NCBI RefSeq assembly: GCF_000331535.1
Contig: NZ_AMZN01000006.1
Span: 1 to 64,000 of the forward strand
Direction: 5' to 3'
Source: Fulvivirga imtechensis AK7
Lineage (GTDB): Bacteria; Bacteroidota; Bacteroidia; Cytophagales; Cyclobacteriaceae
Length of the DNA: 64,000 nucleotides
The translations under genes and the position numbers were made by a program. The stretch's first letter is position 1, and the number at the start of each line of letters is the position of its first letter. Below are positions 34,038 to 42,269 of this stretch, piece after piece. Below the pieces are notes generated by a model. It worked only from the letters and a program-made list of their open reading frames with translations. It searched no databases and was not told the origin of the DNA.

Positions 34038-36506
34038 ATGGCAAAAAAATCTTCACCAAAATCTATCGCACAATACCAACATTCCGATAAAGAGCGGGCC
34101 AACAACCCCCATATCGGGATGGTAAATGAAGCTACGGAAACCTACGGAAAAGTAGAGAAGAAAATCTACCAGTACGATCCGCACCTTGACCCTCAACTTC
34201 AATGGGCCGGTAAGGCTGAACGGACCTCTTTTGAAGTGCCTACAGTAAGTTTACATGTACACGAACGGATAGACCCGAAGACGATCATAGAGGCCGTAAA
34301 AAAAGACGAAGAAGAGGATTCGCAGCTATCTCTTTTTGAGCAGTCCAAAAAACCTCTTCGAGAAGCCATTGAATTCTACAAGCATAAAGAAGGCTGGACC
34401 AACCGATTGATCTCTGGTGATTCATTGCTAGTGATGAACTCCCTGATTGAAAAAGAAGGCATGGCTGGCAAAGTACAAATGGTCTATTTCGATCCTCCAT
34501 ATGGGATCAGATACGGCTCTAACTTTCAGCCTTTTGTGAATAAGAGGGACGTGAGGGACGGGAAAGATGAGGACCTGACGCAAGAGCCGGAGATGATTAA
34601 GGCTTTTCGAGACACCTGGGAGTTGGGAATTCATTCTTATTTGAGCTATTTACGAGATCGGCTTCTTTTAGCTAAAGAACTGCTCCATGAGAGAGGAAGT
34701 ATCTTTGTCCAAATTTCAGATGAAAATGTGCACCATGTACGGGAGATCATGGATGAGGTTTTTGGAAGTGAGAACTTTGTAAGTATGATTAGCTACGTTA
34801 CAACGACGGGGTTTAAGTCAGTTACCCTAAGTAGATCAGGGGATTATATCATTTGGTATGGTAAGAAAAAAGATACTATCAAATATAAGCAGCTTTTCTT
34901 AGAGAAAACTTTAGGTAGTCAAGGTGCGACTGCGTATAAGGAACTTGAAAATTTGCCAGTGGCAAATTTTCAAGTTAAAAAATTCGGCGCGAAGCGCCTT
35001 GGGACGTCAGCTGATCTGACGTCCCAAGGCGCTTCTTCTACTAATCAGGCTGTAGTGTTCAATGGGATTGAACACTATCCACCCAGCGGCCTGCATTGGA
35101 AGACAACGGTGGAGGGGATGAAAAGACTAATTGATGAAGGTCGAGTATTTAAAGTTGGTAATACTTTGCGGTATTTACGGCTTTATGATGATTTCCCTGT
35201 TTATCCTATTAATAACTTCTGGAGTGATACCGGAGTTGCTGGATTTACAGGCGAAAAGGTGTACGTTGTTCAAACTACCAAAAAAGTAATTGAGCGTTGC
35301 CTCCTGATGACCACCGATCCAGGTGATCTGGTTGTGGACATCACCTGTGGCAGTGGCACTACAGCTATGATGGCAGAAGAATGGGGCCGAAGATGGATTA
35401 CCTGTGATACTTCCCGCATCGCCATTACCCTGACGAAACAAAGACTTTTGACTGCTAATTTTGATTACTTCAAGTTGGCTCGACCCACAGAAGGCTTAAG
35501 CGGGGCATTTGAATACAAAACTGTACCTCACATCACTCTGAAAAGCATCGCTAACAATGAACCACCAGGGGAAGAGACCCTCTACGATCAGCCTAAAGTC
35601 GATAATTCCATCACAAGGGTAACCGGCCCTTTCACAGTAGAATCCATCCCGGCCCCCTTTGTCAAGAACCTGGAAGAGGCTATTGATGAACAAGGCGAAG
35701 CGGACAACTCTGTAGCTAAATCCGGTGAAACTCTTCGCCAGGATCAATGGCGGGATGAACTACTCCGAACAGGCGTTCGTGCCAAAGGTGGCGCTATGAT
35801 GGAGTTTAGCCGGATAGAGGCTCAACAAGGAACGAAGTACATCCAGGCACTTGCCGAAACCCGAGAGGAAAACCCCAAAAATGTCCTTGTGGTATTTGGG
35901 CCGGAGCATTCTCCGATGGACGCCAGGTTGGTAGAATTGGCGTTAGATGAGGCCAAATATCTGAAGCCGGATATTCTCCTTTTCTGTGCCTTTCAGTTTG
36001 ACGAAGAGGCGGCCAAAGACATAGACGAGACACCCGAAAACCTCATTGGCTTCAAGCTACTCAAGGCGCAAATGAACATGGACCTGCAAACGGAGGACCT
36101 GAAAAAGAACCGCAATACCAACCAAAGCTTCTGGCTGATTGGACAACCAGATGTCAGGATCAATGCCGTAGAGGGTGAGAAGGTGACCGTTGAGGTCGCC
36201 GGTTTCGATTACTACAATCCCAAAACCGGAGAGGTGAATAGCGGTGGGCAAAAAAACATTGCCATGTGGATGCTGGATACAGACTATGACGGACGCAGCA
36301 TTTTTCCTCGACAGGTATTTTTCCCTATGGCCGGAGCAAAAGAAGGATGGACCAAACTGGCCAAGACATTGAAAGCCGAGATCGATGAAGAGAAAATAGA
36401 AGCCTATCGCGGTACGGTTTCACTGCCATTTAAACCGGGTAAACAAATAGCGGTGAAGATCATCGATGATCGGGGTATTGAAAGTTTAAAAGTAATCAAG
36501 AGATGA
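34038..36506 (+). CDS. mod: Type III-like restriction-modification DNA methyltransferase (Mod)
   Basis: An 822-residue adenine or cytosine-N4 methyltransferase of the beta class. The catalytic motif DPPYG is at residues 152-156 and the AdoMet motif V-D-I-T-C-G-S-G-T-T at 433-442, so the target-recognition region lies between them. The long C-terminal part (about 560-822) probably contacts the Res subunit. The stop overlaps the dinD start by 4 bases. Oddity: codons about 302-347, inside the target-recognition region, contain three perfect inverted repeats (17, 20 and 11 bp arms) that do not break the frame. The recognition sequence cannot be read from the protein. Confidence 0.93.
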   Translation: MAKKSSPKSIAQYQHSDKERANNPHIGMVNEATETYGKVEKKIYQYDPHLDPQLQWAGKAERTSFEVPTVSLHVHERIDPKTIIEAVKKDEEEDSQLSLFEQSKKPLREAIEFYKHKEGWTNRLISGDSLLVMNSLIEKEGMAGKVQMVYFDPPYGIRYGSNFQPFVNKRDVRDGKDEDLTQEPEMIKAFRDTWELGIHSYLSYLRDRLLLAKELLHERGSIFVQISDENVHHVREIMDEVFGSENFVSMISYVTTTGFKSVTLSRSGDYIIWYGKKKDTIKYKQLFLEKTLGSQGATAYKELENLPVANFQVKKFGAKRLGTSADLTSQGASSTNQAVVFNGIEHYPPSGLHWKTTVEGMKRLIDEGRVFKVGNTLRYLRLYDDFPVYPINNFWSDTGVAGFTGEKVYVVQTTKKVIERCLLMTTDPGDLVVDITCGSGTTAMMAEEWGRRWITCDTSRIAITLTKQRLLTANFDYFKLARPTEGLSGAFEYKTVPHITLKSIANNEPPGEETLYDQPKVDNSITRVTGPFTVESIPAPFVKNLEEAIDEQGEADNSVAKSGETLRQDQWRDELLRTGVRAKGGAMMEFSRIEAQQGTKYIQALAETREENPKNVLVVFGPEHSPMDARLVELALDEAKYLKPDILLFCAFQFDEEAAKDIDETPENLIGFKLLKAQMNMDLQTEDLKKNRNTNQSFWLIGQPDVRINAVEGEKVTVEVAGFDYYNPKTGEVNSGGQKNIAMWMLDTDYDGRSIFPRQVFFPMAGAKEGWTKLAKTLKAEIDEEKIEAYRGTVSLPFKPGKQIAVKIIDDRGIESLKVIKR
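34942..34976. repeat. Inverted repeat 1 in mod, 17-bp arms
   Basis: AACTTGAAAATTTGCCA (34942-34958) and TGGCAAATTTTCAAGTT (34960-34976) are perfect reverse complements around a single G. It encodes E-L-E-N-L-P-V-A-N-F-Q-V in the Mod target-recognition region. Confidence 0.97.
34991..35035. repeat. Inverted repeat 2 in mod, 20-bp arms
   Basis: The 20-bp arms 34991-35010 (GAAGCGCCTT...) and 35016-35035 (...AAGGCGCTTC) are perfect reverse complements with a 5-nt loop. A small hairpin GGCGC-GAA-GCGCC (34986-34998) overlaps the left arm. The right arm encodes L-T-S-Q-G-A-S, which is conserved in Mod proteins, so the left arm is probably the derived copy. Confidence 0.97.
35053..35077. repeat. Inverted repeat 3 in mod, 11-bp arms
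   Basis: TAGTGTTCAAT and ATTGAACACTA flank a GGG loop, again perfect and in frame (V-V-F-N-G-I-E-H-Y). It begins 18 bases after inverted repeat 2. Confidence 0.95.
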
Positions 36507-37357
36507 AAAAGGAACAGATCAGCGCATTATTCGAGCAATTTGAAGCGGCCTGTTACGTCTATGAAGGTCTGGAATGCTGGAGTGCCAGGGAACTGCAAGA
36601 AGTGCTGGCATATTCAGAATGGCGCAACTTTACCAAAGTACTGGACAAGGCCAAAGAAGCCTGCAAAAATGCCGGAGAAAAGCTGTCTGATCATTTTGTT
36701 GGCGTCAACAAAATGATCCAATTGCCCAAAGGTGCAGAACGTAAAATAGAAGATATTGCCCTGAGCCGCTATGCCTGTTATCTGGTGGCCCAGAACGGTG
36801 ACCCCACCAAAACACCGGTAGCTTTTGCACAAACGTACTTTGCAGTGCAAACCCGAAAACAGGAGCTGATCGAGCAGCGCTTATTGGAAGTGGAGCGGGT
36901 CATTGCCCGAAACAAGTTATCCAAAACAGAGAAGAAATTATCAGGGATCATTTTCGAACGTGGTGTGAATGACCAAAGTTTCGCCATTATCCGGTCAAAG
37001 GGCGACCAGGCGCTGTTTGGTGGGAAAACCACACAATTTATGAAAACGAAGTTGATGGTGCCAGCCAACCGGCCATTGGCAGACTTCCTTCCCACACTGA
37101 CAATCAAGGCCAAAGACTTTGCCACCGAACTTACCAGTCACAACGTTGTTGAGAAAGACCTGAAAGGTGACCGCTCCATCTCCAAAGAACACATTGACAA
37201 TAACCTCGCTGTGCGGAGGATGTTGATTGAACGTGGCGTGAAGCCGGAAAACCTTCCCCCTGCAGAAGATGTGAAAAAAGTAGAACGAAGACTGACCAGT
37301 GACGAAAAGAAAGTGCTGAAGGAAAGTAAGCAAAGGGCTAAAAAGAAAAAAAGATGA
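36503..37357 (+). CDS. dinD: DinD-family DNA-damage-inducible protein D
   Basis: A 284-residue DinD homologue. The N-terminal BRO-N-like part has C-W-S-A-R-E-L-Q-E-V-L-A-Y-S-E-W-R-N-F and A-L-S-R-Y-A-C-Y-L-V-A-Q-N-G-D-P; the C-terminal part has the family region F-G-G-K-T-T and R-P-L-A-D-F-L-P. In E. coli DinD is an SOS-induced inhibitor of RecA activity. Here it is sandwiched between mod and res with 4-base overlaps on both sides, so it is made together with the restriction enzyme and may limit recombination or signal damage during restriction. No LexA box is visible in the operon. Confidence 0.92.
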   Translation: MKKEQISALFEQFEAACYVYEGLECWSARELQEVLAYSEWRNFTKVLDKAKEACKNAGEKLSDHFVGVNKMIQLPKGAERKIEDIALSRYACYLVAQNGDPTKTPVAFAQTYFAVQTRKQELIEQRLLEVERVIARNKLSKTEKKLSGIIFERGVNDQSFAIIRSKGDQALFGGKTTQFMKTKLMVPANRPLADFLPTLTIKAKDFATELTSHNVVEKDLKGDRSISKEHIDNNLAVRRMLIERGVKPENLPPAEDVKKVERRLTSDEKKVLKESKQRAKKKKR

Positions 37358-40300
37358 AGCAGATCGACCAGTTAATCATCTGCTCTCCTTATCGTGAGCC
37401 CGGTAAACATTGGCAGCAGGACGAAGAAACCCAGGAGTTTGGCATTATTGACGGCAGGCGACCTGCCGGATACACCATTGCTTCAGGCAATAAATCAGGT
37501 TTTGTTCCTTTAAAGCTGGCCAATACTATACGTACACGGCTGAAAGAATGGCAGGAAAAAGGCCGGCCCGGACTAACTGGAATTTCTAAGGAGCTTTTAG
37601 AACATTGGAATGATCCTGATAAACGGACAAACCCGTTCTTCTTCTGCCAGATGGAAGCTATTGAAACCATCATTTTTCTTAATGAAGCTCCTGCTCATTA
37701 CACAAGTGGATTTACTATTCCGGGCGATGGTGGATCTTTCGAGCGATGGTGTAGCAAGATGGCCACCGGGTCCGGTAAGACCATTGTGATGGCCATGTTG
37801 ATTGCCTACAACATTCTGAATAAGGTGACCTACCGGAAGGACAACCGCTTTTCTAAGAACATCCTGATCGTGGCTCCCGGATTGACGGTTAAAAGCCGTT
37901 TGTCAGTGCTTAACCCTTCCGATGAACATAATTATTACCAGGAATTCCAGATCGTGCCGTCCACTTTGATGGAGAAGTTGCGGGAGGGGAAGGTTAAGGT
38001 CATTAACTGGCACATGTTAGCCTGGGATACGCAGGACAAGTTGGATGAAAAAGCTAAAAAGGGTCAGCTAAGAAGTGTGGACAAAAGAAAGCACATGGAA
38101 CTGAGCGATACTGCTTATGCCAAAAAGGTGCTTGGGGAAATGTCCAACTCAAAGAACATCCTGGTCATCAATGATGAGGCGCACCATGCCTGGCGTTCAG
38201 CGGCCGAGAGTAAGGAAAAGGGGAAAACCAAAGATGAAATTGATAATACGGTGTGGGTGGGTGGCCTGGATAAGCTCAACAATAAAGTGCCGATTTTAAG
38301 GTGTCATGACCTTTCCGCAACTCCTTTTGCCCCAACCGGAAAGAAATCAAGCGAAGCTGGCTTGTTTGAGTGGATTGTGAGCGATTTTGGATTGAATGAC
38401 GCCATAGAATCAGGATTAGTCAAAACCCCAAGAGTGGTGATCAGAAGTGATGGAAAAGTGGCTTCTGATTTTAAACCAAGGCTGTACCATTTGTACAATG
38501 ACCCGGATGTCAAGGTGGACATCAACCAGAAACAAATTCCAAAAGAATCGCCATTGCCAGAATTGGTTAACAATGCTTATGATCTCTTGGCTACTGACTG
38601 GCTGAAGACAAAACAGGAATGGATCAAGGATGGGATCAATATTCCGCCGGTCATGATCACAATAGCCAATACCACTGTAACCGCTGACCGGATCAAGTAC
38701 CATTTCGATTCCGGGTCTTGTAATGTTCCTGAGATATGTGATCCAGAAAAGACTTTGCAGATTGACAGCAAGGTATTGGGTGCTATTGAAAATGAAGACG
38801 AAAGTCTGACAGGATCAAAAGCTGAATTAGCCGAAGCATTAAGGAGGAAAGTTGACACGGTAGGGAAGTTGGGGGAACCGGGAGAGCAAATTCAAAATGT
38901 CATTTCCGTTGGGATGCTTTCAGAGGGTTGGGATGCCAAAAATGTGACTCAGATCATGGGTTTACGGGCGTTTTCGAGTCAATTGCTTTGTGAGCAGGTA
39001 GTTGGCAGGGGATTAAGGCGGGTAAGCTATGATTTTGATGACGACAAAATGCTATCACCGGAATATGTCAATATTTTCGGAGTTCCTTTTTCATTCATAC
39101 CTCATGAAGGTGGGGTGTCTACTCCCCGTCCAGCGAAACCAAAGCATATTATTGAACCCACAGATGCAAAGAGGGACTTCCGGATAGAGTTTCCAAATAT
39201 ACTCCGGGTAGATACCATTTATCAGTCAAGGCTAAAACTGGATTACGAAGAGGTCAAACCTATAGAAATTGATCCATCTAATACGATTACCGAGGCTGAG
39301 TTGGGGGGCGTGATTGACAATGATGTTACCCCAGCGGCTTTGAGTGATGTAGATATAAAAAGGATAGCGGAGAACTACCGGTTGCAATCCGTCATATTCA
39401 AGGTTGCAACCCGGGTTTTTGGGATCGAGAAACACAACTGGAAAGGAAATGAGTATGATTTCCTAGCTCAGCTTCTAAAGCTCACAGAGGAGTTTATTCA
39501 GTCAGACAAGATCCAAATCAAAACCGAACTCTTTAGTCAGGATCCAGTCAGGAAAAAAATACTTATTACCCTGAATATCGCCCGGATCATTCAGCATTTT
39601 ATGGTAGCCATTAAGGCCCAAAATGCGTCAGTCTTTTCGCCGGTGTTCGATAAAGAGAAGCCCATCCGGTCTACCGGCGATATGCCAACATGGTACACCT
39701 CCAAGCCTAACGCCTGGCATGAAAAGTCGCACATTAACCACACTGTTTTTGACAGTACCTGGGAAGCCAATAATGCGAGCATCATCAATAAACATGAAGC
39801 TGTTAAAGCATTCGTGAAGAATGACCACCTGGGGTTTACCATCAAATATAATTACAAGGGAGTGGTCAAGAACTACTTCCCCGACTATTTAATTCAACTC
39901 AACAATGGAGATTATTTGATCCTGGAGGTAAAAGGACAGGACAGTGATGAAAACCGGGCGAAAAGGGAGTTTTTAAACTTGTGGGTACTTGCTGTCAATC
40001 AAAACGGAAAGTTCGGAAAATGGCATTGGGCGGTAGTGTTTAACTCATCGGAAATTCATGACATCCTTAACAAGTACAAGGAATTCCCTGCCGAGTATTT
40101 TCTGCCTATAGATGAGCCGAAGAAGGAAAAAGAGCTGATCGAAAACAGTTTCAATTTTGCAACTTTTTATGGCTTGTCCGCGGATGATCTTAAGAAGGAG
40201 GGAAGTGTGGAGAAAATGGTTCAGAAGGTTTATAAAGAGCTTCTATCCCAGAATTTCAGTGAAATTTTTAAAGTGATCAGAGAGGCCTCAGCAGCTACTG

Positions 40301-40959
40301 ATGAGGCACTTGAAGACGAAGAAGCGTTTCAAAATCGTACCTATTCGTTGCTCGATACTTTTGCTCCCAGCGACAAAAAAGTTTATGATAGCAGGGTCAG
40401 AAACTACATCAAAGAGGCAAAGCATCTGGAAAAGCAAAGTCTGGATTACCTGATACAGGCGGAGTATCTAAGCGATTCTATTGTCATACATACGGGTGAA
40501 GATTATTCTCCCTTTATTATGCAGGTATCGCGGGCTGTCGAGAGCGAGTTACTGCATAAGGTTTTCATACCGTTCACAAATTTCATTCGAACAGAGAATC
40601 CGAACATCAGTGCCACGTACGCTTATGATTTTAACAATAACGATACAAAATTCTTTGCTCAACGATTAAGTAGAAATGAAAATTCCTACACATTAGGAAA
40701 TATGCATCACATCCTGAAAAAAACGGGGGAAGAGCAATCCAGAAGTAGAAGCACTCTGTCCAAAGATTTCTATGCTTATCTGGAAGAGAATTTTGATAGG
40801 GGAATAACTCAAGCAGATTTCCTGAATGACGTTGAGGAGTTGATCAAGAAATTCAGAAACAAATCCGCCCATGTTGATATGTTATCGAAAGAGCAGGCTC
40901 AGGATTGCAAGTACCTAGTAAGGAAGGTGCTCACCAAGTTTTTAGGATTGGCAGCCTAG
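37354..40959 (+). CDS. res: Type III-like restriction endonuclease Res (helicase-nuclease)
   Basis: A 1201-residue SF2 helicase-nuclease. Walker A is A-T-G-S-G-K-T (residues 137-143), the DEAH box is at 274-277, and a late helicase motif lies in Q-V-V-G-R-G-L-R-R near residue 550. The PD-(D/E)xK nuclease reads P843-D844 ... E858-V-K860. Past residue 950 is a helical extension of about 250 residues, beyond the usual Res nuclease end, that finishes with F-R-N-K-S-A-H. R1168-x4-H1173 matches the HEPN ribonuclease motif. It should cut unmodified DNA after ATP-driven movement, with Mod. The start overlaps dinD by 4 bases. Confidence 0.92.
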   Translation: MKQIDQLIICSPYREPGKHWQQDEETQEFGIIDGRRPAGYTIASGNKSGFVPLKLANTIRTRLKEWQEKGRPGLTGISKELLEHWNDPDKRTNPFFFCQMEAIETIIFLNEAPAHYTSGFTIPGDGGSFERWCSKMATGSGKTIVMAMLIAYNILNKVTYRKDNRFSKNILIVAPGLTVKSRLSVLNPSDEHNYYQEFQIVPSTLMEKLREGKVKVINWHMLAWDTQDKLDEKAKKGQLRSVDKRKHMELSDTAYAKKVLGEMSNSKNILVINDEAHHAWRSAAESKEKGKTKDEIDNTVWVGGLDKLNNKVPILRCHDLSATPFAPTGKKSSEAGLFEWIVSDFGLNDAIESGLVKTPRVVIRSDGKVASDFKPRLYHLYNDPDVKVDINQKQIPKESPLPELVNNAYDLLATDWLKTKQEWIKDGINIPPVMITIANTTVTADRIKYHFDSGSCNVPEICDPEKTLQIDSKVLGAIENEDESLTGSKAELAEALRRKVDTVGKLGEPGEQIQNVISVGMLSEGWDAKNVTQIMGLRAFSSQLLCEQVVGRGLRRVSYDFDDDKMLSPEYVNIFGVPFSFIPHEGGVSTPRPAKPKHIIEPTDAKRDFRIEFPNILRVDTIYQSRLKLDYEEVKPIEIDPSNTITEAELGGVIDNDVTPAALSDVDIKRIAENYRLQSVIFKVATRVFGIEKHNWKGNEYDFLAQLLKLTEEFIQSDKIQIKTELFSQDPVRKKILITLNIARIIQHFMVAIKAQNASVFSPVFDKEKPIRSTGDMPTWYTSKPNAWHEKSHINHTVFDSTWEANNASIINKHEAVKAFVKNDHLGFTIKYNYKGVVKNYFPDYLIQLNNGDYLILEVKGQDSDENRAKREFLNLWVLAVNQNGKFGKWHWAVVFNSSEIHDILNKYKEFPAEYFLPIDEPKKEKELIENSFNFATFYGLSADDLKKEGSVEKMVQKVYKELLSQNFSEIFKVIREASAATDEALEDEEAFQNRTYSLLDTFAPSDKKVYDSRVRNYIKEAKHLEKQSLDYLIQAEYLSDSIVIHTGEDYSPFIMQVSRAVESELLHKVFIPFTNFIRTENPNISATYAYDFNNNDTKFFAQRLSRNENSYTLGNMHHILKKTGEEQSRSRSTLSKDFYAYLEENFDRGITQADFLNDVEELIKKFRNKSAHVDMLSKEQAQDCKYLVRKVLTKFLGLAA

Positions 40960-41003
40960 ACTTGGATAGTAGCAATTTGTTCAGCTAACTTAACGTACAA
41001 CAG

Positions 41004-41288
41004 ATGCCAATTCCTACCCATGATTTAAGCTGCATAACTAAGGCATTTAACACAAAATGTCCAGATTGCAAGTGTGACGTGTATTTTTTTTCTTGCAACT
41101 GCGGCAGTAAAGTTTATTTTGATGATTTAGGTGATCCTTGGCCAAAACACCGCTGCAACGAACGAAATATTAGAAAACGGCTTGAACTGATGCAGGATCT
41201 GGAACGGAGATCCCATGATGAAATATATACAATCATAATGGAGTTCTCTGAAGATCGAGGATATGATATTCCAGAAAAATATTTATGA
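41004..41288 (+). CDS. Small zinc-ribbon-like protein
   Basis: A 94-residue protein with a Cys-rich start: C-P-D-C near residue 18, C-N-C near residue 32, and a segment V-Y-F-D-D-L-G-D-P-W-P-K-H-R-C that recurs in zinc-ribbon-like proteins near defence genes. The second half is an acidic helix. It begins 44 bases after res in the same direction and overlaps the next frame by 26 bases. No function can be assigned; nucleic-acid or protein binding is plausible. Confidence 0.65.
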   Translation: MPIPTHDLSCITKAFNTKCPDCKCDVYFFSCNCGSKVYFDDLGDPWPKHRCNERNIRKRLELMQDLERRSHDEIYTIIMEFSEDRGYDIPEKYL

Positions 41289-41679
41289 AATTCTAGGCTC
41301 GGTTCTGTTGAGGAGGACAAAAAAGATATTTGTTAATGAATTGAATGACCTGGATGGAATGGAAATTATATCCGGACAGGTTATGGATTTGACTCATCGT
41401 ACCAGTTTTAAATCAAAGTTCAAAATAGACCTGAAGAACCACATTCAAGTTGCGCTGGCTGGCCCCTTGCTTAAGAATGATTATGCAGAACTCACAGTTC
41501 GAGAAAAACCTGACAGAAGAAATAATTGTCGACAATTCAAGGTATATGCTAAGGAAACTTACCTAAAGAGGAATCCCCTTAAAAAGGGAGATTTTATATT
41601 AGCCAACATTAAAGAGGTTGAACACGGCCTAAAACTTAGCAAAAGAGTTTGGGAAGTAGTACTTCATAAGGTATTTTGA
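41263..41679 (+). CDS. Hypothetical protein overlapping the zinc-ribbon gene
   Basis: A 138-residue basic protein of no recognised family, with alternating strands in its second half (I-Q-V-A-L-A-G-P-L, C-R-Q-F-K-V-Y-A-K, F-I-L-A-N-I-K-E-V), perhaps an OB-like barrel. Its only early ATG lies inside the previous gene, 26 bases before that gene's stop, with a weak GAGG just upstream. Either it is a coupled separate gene or the two are one reading frame joined by a frameshift at about 41240-41288. Confidence 0.55.
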   Translation: MIFQKNIYEILGSVLLRRTKKIFVNELNDLDGMEIISGQVMDLTHRTSFKSKFKIDLKNHIQVALAGPLLKNDYAELTVREKPDRRNNCRQFKVYAKETYLKRNPLKKGDFILANIKEVEHGLKLSKRVWEVVLHKVF

Positions 41680-41723
41680 GTCAACCTCAAATTCACTGAC
41701 ATTTTTTTTGAAATATTTAATGA

Positions 41724-41740
41724 ATGCAAAAAGGCTGCAT
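41724..41740. promoter_or_regulatory. Candidate WYL operator, copy 2 (Pycsar promoter)
   Basis: ATGCA-AAAAGGC-TGCAT, extended by one more pair each side (A..T, then G..C), lies 35 bases before the effector ATG. As in copy 1 it is followed after 14 bases by TTTG (41755-41758) and preceded by TTGAAA. This marks the start of a separate transcript for the Pycsar operon under the same regulator. Confidence 0.7.
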
Positions 41741-41774
41741 TCGCAGGATACATCTTTGAAGAAAATATTCAGAG

Positions 41775-42269
41775 ATGGAGAAAGAAAGACTACAGTTTTG
41801 TATTAACCGTTTTGACCATTACTATGACAGCATCAATAATAAATGCGCTGTCTTTTTAGGTCTTGGCACTTTCATACTAGGTGGTTTGATTGCGTCATAT
41901 CCTTATTTGCTACAGAATGTAGAATGCACATCATGGATTCATGTCTCAATGGGTCTACTCATTCTTCTTAGCCTAGTCAACTTATTAACCATTATATCCG
42001 CATCAACGCCACACCTCAGTAATAAGGGAACTTCAATGTTTTATTTCGCATCCATTTCATCCATGACAAAGAAGTCATTTGATGAACAGTCGACTTGCTA
42101 TATGCCGGAAGTAGAACTGGATGACTTGAGGGATCAGGTTCGTGAATTATCAACTGGTCTCACCCGTAAATTTCAGAAACTAAAGATTGTTGGACGGCTT
42201 TTTAGCCTCCAGTTCATCTTGTTTATTCCTCTAATCATTTTTGTAATCATAAACTTTAAAATACAATGA
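41775..42269 (+). CDS. Pycsar membrane effector (PycTM / DUF5706)
   Basis: A 164-residue membrane protein matching Pycsar effectors. The N-terminal R-F-D-H-Y-Y-D-S-I-N-N-K motif precedes two membrane helices (about 24-46 and 54-76). A soluble helical segment (about 85-140, with L-R-D-Q-V-R-E-L-S) follows, and a last membrane helix (about 143-162) ends the chain. In Pycsar systems the cyclic nucleotide made by the adjacent cyclase makes such effectors damage the inner membrane and stop phage spread. The cyclase gene overlaps its stop by 4 bases. It is the first gene of the operon. Confidence 0.85.
   Translation: MEKERLQFCINRFDHYYDSINNKCAVFLGLGTFILGGLIASYPYLLQNVECTSWIHVSMGLLILLSLVNLLTIISASTPHLSNKGTSMFYFASISSMTKKSFDEQSTCYMPEVELDDLRDQVRELSTGLTRKFQKLKIVGRLFSLQFILFIPLIIFVIINFKIQ

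Noticed and set aside
34942-35077. Intrinsic terminators or an insertion element in mod
   Set aside because: No U-tract, the frame continues, and the right arm of repeat 2 encodes conserved Mod sequence, so it is not an inserted element.
41263-41288. Sequencing error joining the two small frames
   Set aside because: Cannot be excluded, but both frames look protein-like and overlap only briefly, so I kept two genes and recorded the frameshift option.
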